Under the pieces are notes generated by a model. It was not told the origin of the DNA. It saw only the letters and a list, made by a program, of their open reading frames with translations, and searched no databases. This document shows positions 15,360-19,522 of a DNA stretch of 19,522 nt, one piece after another; position 1 is the stretch's first letter; the number at the start of each line of letters is the position of its first letter. Source of the DNA: Methanobacteriota archaeon (GTDB lineage Archaea; Methanobacteriota; Methanobacteria; Methanobacteriales; Methanobacteriaceae); assembly GCA_023430285.1 (NCBI GenBank), contig JAEZAV010000016.1, positions 1-19,522 of the forward strand, read 5' to 3'. A program made the position numbers and the translations under genes.

Positions 15360-16256
15360 ATTAAGCAAAAATTATTGTTATCAGTGCTATTGTTATTTGG
15401 TGTAGCACTACTTTTAAATGTAAATTCAGTATCTGCAGCTAATGCAACAGGTATCCATACATCACCTAAGGTTGTAGCTGTTGATCCAGCGAACAACACA
15501 ATAATTCAAAAGAGTCAAAACATTAAAGTAAAGTTCAACGAATCTATTAAATCTGGAAACAACTACGTTGAACTCAAACACGGCAACGTCGTGATTTCAA
15601 CTAAAAAATCTGTTAATGGCAATACATTAACAATTACACCTTCAACCCCATTATCAACTAATTACAAATATACTCTAATATTACATTCTGGCAGTGTCAC
15701 AAGTATTAACGGAGATAAAATAGGAGCTTATACCACAAGTTTCACAGTATCTCAACTTACATTGGCTCAAATGAAAGATGGAATAAAAAGAGCCCAAACA
15801 TTCTACAACACAAACTACAGATTACCTAACTACGTGAGTTACGGTGACACCAAGATATCCATAACTACCTTCCAAAAGATCATTGCTACCCCGGGACTTA
15901 AAATTAACACAACAACAGCTGTTAAGTCATCTAATTCTGACATAGATTCATCAGTAGCAACCATCATGAAAGGCGCATCTAAATATGGTTACAGCCATTC
16001 AGCATCAACTGCAGAAGCTATGGAACGTAATGGTGCAGGTGACTGTTGGGCAATGAGTGATTACCTCTACAAGAAAATGAGGGCAGCAGGTATTCATTCA
16101 AGAATCATACAGTACTCAACCAGATACGCAAGTAACCACAGATCTGTTCAGTACCTCGAGAATGGCTCATGGGTCGATGCACCCTACAGAACCTACTTCT
16201 CAACTGACATGTTCAACAACACTCAGAGCTACGGAACTGTTATAGCAAAATGTTAA
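15360..16256 (+). CDS. Secreted Ig / pseudomurein-binding / transglutaminase-like protein (probable cell-wall peptidase)
   Basis: The frame opens at TTG 15330 (308 residues; numbers below use it), but a near-ideal SD favours ATT 15360, giving 298 residues and a compact signal peptide (KQK, hydrophobic core, SVSAA). Next come an SbsA-type Ig-like domain (about 46-138, DPANN opening as in the giant SBBP protein) and one pseudomurein-binding repeat (about 148-192, with RAQTFYNTNYRLPNYV and ITTFQKIIA). A C-terminal transglutaminase-like domain contains GDCWAMSDYL (C239), NHRSVQ (H270) and WVDAPY (D283), a Cys-His-Asp triad. This order resembles the archaeal-virus pseudomurein endoisopeptidases PeiW/PeiP, which cut the peptide cross-links of pseudomurein. 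No phage genes are near, so a host wall-remodelling enzyme is likely. Activity is inferred from the triad and repeat. Confidence 0.82.
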   Translation: MKQKLLLSVLLLFGVALLLNVNSVSAANATGIHTSPKVVAVDPANNTIIQKSQNIKVKFNESIKSGNNYVELKHGNVVISTKKSVNGNTLTITPSTPLSTNYKYTLILHSGSVTSINGDKIGAYTTSFTVSQLTLAQMKDGIKRAQTFYNTNYRLPNYVSYGDTKISITTFQKIIATPGLKINTTTAVKSSNSDIDSSVATIMKGASKYGYSHSASTAEAMERNGAGDCWAMSDYLYKKMRAAGIHSRIIQYSTRYASNHRSVQYLENGSWVDAPYRTYFSTDMFNNTQSYGTVIAKC

Positions 16257-16604
16257 AACAGATCCAATCTCATTCTTTTTTTTAAATTTTAGCACATCAT
16301 TTCTGATTTTAAAACTGGATTTTATCAAAGAATTTCTGAATTAATATCTATTTATAAAAACCTTGTTATCCCATTCATCCCATCAAATTCAAAATAGGAT
16401 TGAATATGAATGGATGGTTCCATGTAAATTTTCTTGGAATATACCAATTAACACTTGATGAGTTTTTAATTATTTTTGAATCCATTCAACTGTTACTAAA
16501 TAATAACACATGAATCCCTTGAAATGGTTTAACTTAAATAACGTGTTTATTTATTTTATTTTAGTATTACTTCTTCTCACTGTTTCGGAAAATTAAATTG
16601 AAAA
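16257..16604. other. Gene-poor spacer between the wall-hydrolase gene and the mrt promoter
   Basis: An eight-T tract at 16275-16283 ends the upstream gene. A TATA-like ATTTATAAAA lies near 16348-16358. A 35-codon frame (16406-16513, starting MNGWFHVNFLG) follows it, without a convincing SD; it may be chance. Nothing else is recognised. Confidence 0.45.
16275..16283 (+). terminator. Oligo-T terminator after the wall-hydrolase-like gene
   Basis: A run of eight or more T begins about 19 nt after the stop codon, interrupted only later by A-rich sequence. Confidence 0.5.
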
Positions 16605-16614
16605 CTTTATATAG
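16605..16614 (+). promoter_or_regulatory. mrt operon promoter (TATA box)
   Basis: CTTTATATAG preceded by GAAAA, matching an archaeal TATA plus an A-rich BRE. Transcription should begin near 16637, leaving an unusually long leader of about 275 nt before mrtB. Confidence 0.6.
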
Positions 16615-16641
16615 TTAATGACCATTAATTATTAAATGACC
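16615..16641. promoter_or_regulatory. Candidate operator overlapping the mrt transcription start
   Basis: Directly after the TATA box is the palindrome TTAATG-AC-CATTAA (16615-16628). The heptamer AATGACC occurs at 16617-16623 and again at 16635-16641, 18 bp apart. A protein bound here would block or control initiation. Confidence 0.45.
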
Positions 16642-16695
16642 TTTGGTAATATTGTTACTAAAGGTTATTTCCGGATTTAATTTATTTAAATTCGG
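16640..16695 (+). promoter_or_regulatory. Twin hairpins at the 5' end of the mrt leader
   Basis: Hairpin 1: CCTTTGGTAA (16640-16649) pairs with TTACTAAAGG (16655-16664), loop of 5. Hairpin 2: CCGGATTTAA (16671-16680) pairs with TTAAATTCGG (16686-16695), loop of 5. Each stem has 10 pairs with a single G-U, and they are separated by 6 nt. Similar size and spacing suggest a designed RNA element or a pair of protein sites. Confidence 0.55.
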
Positions 16696-16721
16696 ATGGA
16701 ATGGAAAAGGAAATTGAATAA

Positions 16722-16887
16722 TTGAGTATAACTCAAAAAAATTCATATAAAAAAGTTTTACTGAAGAATAAACGTTTAGAATTACTATTTCCCTCCTACG
16801 AAACGGGAAAACACCAACTTTGCCAATTTGGAAATCTAAACACCTGAGGTAAATCCCATTCCTCTACATTTCATTATTTTAATGAAA
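16722..16887 (+). promoter_or_regulatory. Further hairpins in the mrt leader
   Basis: TTGAGT-ATA-ACTCAA (16722-16736) is a perfect stem followed by A7; TTTCCC (16788-16793) pairs with GGGAAA (16805-16810) over an 11-nt loop; TTTCATTA-TTT-TAATGAAA (16869-16887) is a perfect 8-bp stem that ends 12 nt before the mrtB SD (GAGGTG, 16900-16905). The last one is well placed to affect ribosome access. Confidence 0.45.
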
Positions 16888-16913
16888 AACAATACAAACG
16901 AGGTGTAAAAGTA

Positions 16914-18245
16914 ATGCCAACGTATGAAGATAAAATAGACCTATACGGGGTAAATGGAAAGCTTTTAGAATCAGATGTACCTTTAGAAGCTGTTAGTCCA
17001 ATGGTAAACCCTACTATTGGTAAAATCGTATATGATGTGAAACGATCCGTTGCTGTAAACTTAGCCGGAATTGAAAAATCTCTGGAAAAGGCAGCATACG
17101 GTGGTAAATCCAATTTTATCCCTGGAAGGGAATTAAAATTAGATCTTAAAGGTAATGTAGATGTATTAGCTGAAAAGATCGAGAAAATAATTAAGGTCGA
17201 CGCAGACGATGACTTCAACTTGAAGTTAATCAACGGCGGAGATCAGATGCTTGTGCAGATGCCAGCTCAGAGAATAAACAGGGCAGCAGATTACACAGTT
17301 TCCACACTGGTTACAGGTGGAGCAGTAGTCCAGGCAATTATTGACACATTCGATGTGGATAAATTCAATGCATCAGCAGTTAAAACAGCAGTATTAGGAA
17401 GGTACCCTCAGAGTGTTGATTTCATGGGTGCAAACGTTTCAGCATTATTAGGACCACCTGTAATGCTAGAAGGACTTGGTTACGGTCTAAGGAACATCAT
17501 GGCCAACCATGTTGTTGCAATTACCAAGAAAAACACCCTTAACGCAGTAGCTTTATCCTCAATCCTCGAACACACCGCAATGTTCGAAACTGGTGATGCA
17601 TTAGGTGCATTCGAAAGGAGCCACCTCTTAGGTATGGCTTACCAGGGATTAAACGCAAACAACCTAGTGTTCGACCTTGTGAAAGCAAATGGAAAGGGCA
17701 CAGTTGGTACAGTTATTGCATCATTAGTTGAAAGGGCAGTTGACGATGGCGTCATTAAAGTGGCCAAAACACTGCCTTCAGGTTACAGTATTTACGAACC
17801 AAATGACTGGGCACTATGGAACGCATATGCTGCAGCAGGTCTCATAGCATCTGTAATAGTTAACATAGGTGCTTCAAGGGCAGCTCAGGGAATAGCTTCA
17901 ACACTCCTCTACTTCAACGACATAGTTGAATACGAAACTGGTCTTCCAGGTGTTGACTTCGGAAGAGCACAGGGAACAGGTGTTGGAATGAGTTTCTTCT
18001 CCCACGGTATTTATGGTGGTGGAGGTCCTGGAACTTTCCACGGTAACCACGTAGTTACAAGACACAGTAAAGGTTACGTAACTCCATGTAACGCAGCTGC
18101 AATGTGTTTAGATGCAGGAACCCAGATGTTTTCAGTTGAATCTACCTCTGGATTAATAGGTACTGTGTACGGCGACATTGATTATTTCAACAAGCCAGTT
18201 AAATACGTAGCCGATGGAGCTAAGGAAGTCAAAGATATTATTTAA
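16914..18245 (+). CDS. mrtB: Methyl-coenzyme M reductase II subunit beta
   Basis: 443 residues, the normal McrB/MrtB length. The beta subunit forms part of the F430 active site, where methyl-coenzyme M and coenzyme B give methane and the heterodisulfide. Residues matching those known from the Methanothermobacter enzyme are present at the same numbers: F361 and Y367 (in FFSHGIYGGGGPG) near the substrate channel and H379 (GNHVVTRHSKG), which contacts coenzyme B. The ATG is preceded by GAGGTG at 8 nt. mrtD starts 25 nt downstream. The B-D-G order without a C gene marks the mrt (isoenzyme II) operon rather than mcrBDCGA; in relatives that have both, mrt is used when hydrogen is plentiful, which is known from Methanothermobacter and only inferred here. 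Confidence 0.95.
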   Translation: MPTYEDKIDLYGVNGKLLESDVPLEAVSPMVNPTIGKIVYDVKRSVAVNLAGIEKSLEKAAYGGKSNFIPGRELKLDLKGNVDVLAEKIEKIIKVDADDDFNLKLINGGDQMLVQMPAQRINRAADYTVSTLVTGGAVVQAIIDTFDVDKFNASAVKTAVLGRYPQSVDFMGANVSALLGPPVMLEGLGYGLRNIMANHVVAITKKNTLNAVALSSILEHTAMFETGDALGAFERSHLLGMAYQGLNANNLVFDLVKANGKGTVGTVIASLVERAVDDGVIKVAKTLPSGYSIYEPNDWALWNAYAAAGLIASVIVNIGASRAAQGIASTLLYFNDIVEYETGLPGVDFGRAQGTGVGMSFFSHGIYGGGGPGTFHGNHVVTRHSKGYVTPCNAAAMCLDAGTQMFSVESTSGLIGTVYGDIDYFNKPVKYVADGAKEVKDII

Positions 18246-18270
18246 TCTGAATAGATTTAGGTGATGTTTT

Positions 18271-18759
18271 ATGGACAAAATAAAAGCCGTTGATGTAAAA
18301 ATATTCCCTTACAGGCGTTTAAAACCACAAACAACAGAAAAGGTACTTAACGGTATCATGGAATTTGATGGTGTACTGAGAGTTTTGGTTAATGGAAATT
18401 CCATACCAAAAGTAGTAAACTACGGACCTGCAAAGGGAACTCCAGTGAATCATGAAGACAGAAAGGTAATAGGAGTTAAAAATGAAAATTTCGAACTCTG
18501 CGTATCAGTCGGAGAATTGATCATTACCGTCAACTATGATGAACTAGAATCCTTCTTAGAAAAACTTGATACTCTTTTAAAAGAAACTTTGACCATGAAA
18601 TACGAAGTAAAAACCGGTATTTTTACAAAAACAGACATCACTGTTTCAGATTACATAAAAGTAGGTTTAGGTTTAGAGAAAGGTATAGATCCAGCACTTA
18701 TAGGGCTGGTAGATCCAAACTCAAAATCCTCAGAAACCATAAATTTAATAGGTGATTAA
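18271..18759 (+). CDS. mrtD: Methyl-coenzyme M reductase operon protein D
   Basis: 162 residues of the McrD family (KAVDVKIFPYRRLKPQTTEKVLNGI, RVLVNGNSIP, a conserved glycine-proline region and a C-terminal DYIKVGLGLEKGIDPALIGLVDP). McrD is not a subunit of the mature enzyme; it associates with immature reductase and is thought to help assembly or cofactor loading. The ATG has GGTGAT 5 nt upstream. The stop lies 2 nt before mrtG, whose SD (GGTGAT, 18751-18756) is formed by the last two sense codons, so D and G are translationally coupled. Confidence 0.95.
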   Translation: MDKIKAVDVKIFPYRRLKPQTTEKVLNGIMEFDGVLRVLVNGNSIPKVVNYGPAKGTPVNHEDRKVIGVKNENFELCVSVGELIITVNYDELESFLEKLDTLLKETLTMKYEVKTGIFTKTDITVSDYIKVGLGLEKGIDPALIGLVDPNSKSSETINLIGD

Positions 18760-18761
18760 GA

Positions 18762-19522
18762 ATGTCTTATGAAGTTCAATACACCCCCGGTAATACAAAA
18801 ATTGCTGAAAACCGTAGGAAACATATGGATCCTGATTTTGAACTAAAAAAGATCAGGGAAATAGCTGACGAAGATATAGTCAAAATTCTAGGGCACAGAA
18901 ACCCGGGTGAAGGATATAAAAGTGTTCATCCTCCATTAGAAGAGATGGACTTTGAAGAAGATTTAATGAAAGAAATGGTAGAGCCTATCGAAGGTGCAAA
19001 AGAAGGTAACAGGACAAGATACGTCCAGTTCGCAGATTCTATGTACAATGCTCCAGCTCAGCCATACGACAGGGCAAGAACTTACATGTGGAGATTCAGA
19101 GGAGTCGACACAGGTACACTATCCGGTAGACAAGTTATAGAAATAAGGGAAAGGGACTTGGAAAAAATTTCCAAGACACTCATAGAAACCGAATTCTTTG
19201 ACCCTGCTAAAACTGGTATCAGAGGCGCAACTGTCCACGGACATTCATTAAGATTGGATGAAAACGGTTTAATGTTTGATGCTCTCCAGAGATACGTGTT
19301 CGATGAAAAAACAGGCACAGTATCATACATAAAGGACCAGGTTGGAAGGCCACTCGATGAGCCAGTCAACATGGGAGCACCATTGGATGAAGAACATCTC
19401 AAAGAAATCACAACCATCTACAGAAGCGACAACATCAGCATGAGGGATGACCCTGAAGCTATCGAAACAGTAGAAGCCATTCACGCAGCAAGAACAGATG
19501 GTGGATTCGGATTAGAAGTTTT
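18762..19522 (+). CDS. mrtG: Methyl-coenzyme M reductase II subunit gamma (partial, C-terminus off right edge)
   Basis: The frame is open from ATG 18762 to the window end, 253 codons, close to the whole length of a gamma subunit. The start (MSYEVQYTPGNTKIAENRRKHMDP), LGHRNPGEGYKSVHPPLEE, the YVQFADSMYNAPAQPYDRARTYMWRFRGVDTGTLSGRQVIE block and GIRGATVHGHSLRLDENGLMFDA are typical of McrG/MrtG. Gamma completes the alpha2-beta2-gamma2 reductase and helps shape the F430 site. It follows mrtD directly, with no mcrC between. mrtA is expected just past the edge. Confidence 0.95.
   Translation, partial: MSYEVQYTPGNTKIAENRRKHMDPDFELKKIREIADEDIVKILGHRNPGEGYKSVHPPLEEMDFEEDLMKEMVEPIEGAKEGNRTRYVQFADSMYNAPAQPYDRARTYMWRFRGVDTGTLSGRQVIEIRERDLEKISKTLIETEFFDPAKTGIRGATVHGHSLRLDENGLMFDALQRYVFDEKTGTVSYIKDQVGRPLDEPVNMGAPLDEEHLKEITTIYRSDNISMRDDPEAIETVEAIHAARTDGGFGLEV

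Overview
The window looks like chromosomal DNA of a mesophilic, AT-rich pseudomurein-walled methanogen of the Methanobacteriales, most likely Methanobacterium or a close relative. This rests on a methyl-coenzyme M reductase operon, an archaeal GGGP synthase, ribosomal protein L40e, a Tsr3/DUF367 protein, a HypD, a probable coenzyme F430 synthase and a secreted protein carrying a pseudomurein-binding repeat. Most genes have archaeal promoters (TATA box about 25 nt before the inferred start) and Shine-Dalgarno (SD) sites of the GGAGGTGAT type. Oligo-T terminators are common. No tRNA, rRNA, CRISPR array, insertion sequence or phage gene was seen.

Layout. (1) Positions 1-934, minus: hypD, running off the left edge. 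(2) 1145-2368, plus, divergent from hypD: a Mur-ligase-like protein, probably CfbE. (3) 2528-4500, plus: a membrane-anchored, sequon-rich surface protein of unknown function, then a MobA-like nucleotidyltransferase. (4) 4934-8041, plus: a giant secreted protein with seven SBBP repeats and three Ig-like domains. (5) 8231-13347, minus: DUF169 protein, GGGP synthase, L40e, Tsr3, a flavin-reductase-like protein and a ChlI-ChlD type chelatase ATPase. The chelatase-flavin reductase-Tsr3-L40e block is tight enough to be one operon. (6) 13526-14928, plus, divergent from the chelatase: a small zinc-ribbon protein, an overlapping conserved-looking hypothetical, and a DUF116 membrane protein. (7) 15360-16256, plus: a secreted Ig / pseudomurein-binding / transglutaminase-like protein that resembles pseudomurein endoisopeptidases. 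(8) 16914 to the right edge, plus: the B, D and G genes of methyl-coenzyme M reductase with no C gene between D and G, which identifies the mrt (isoenzyme II) operon. mrtA should follow beyond the edge.

A loose theme links many genes to nickel and tetrapyrrole chemistry: HypD (NiFe hydrogenase maturation), the probable CfbE (last step of F430), the MoxR/Mg-chelatase-like ATPase and the F430 enzyme MCR II. A second theme is the cell surface, with three exported proteins.

The most interesting points are: the long, hairpin-rich leader and operator-like palindrome before mrtB; the endogenous pseudomurein-hydrolase-like protein; and the fact that all three exported-protein genes have their best SD placed for a non-ATG start (CTG, TTG, ATT) while the other genes use ATG.
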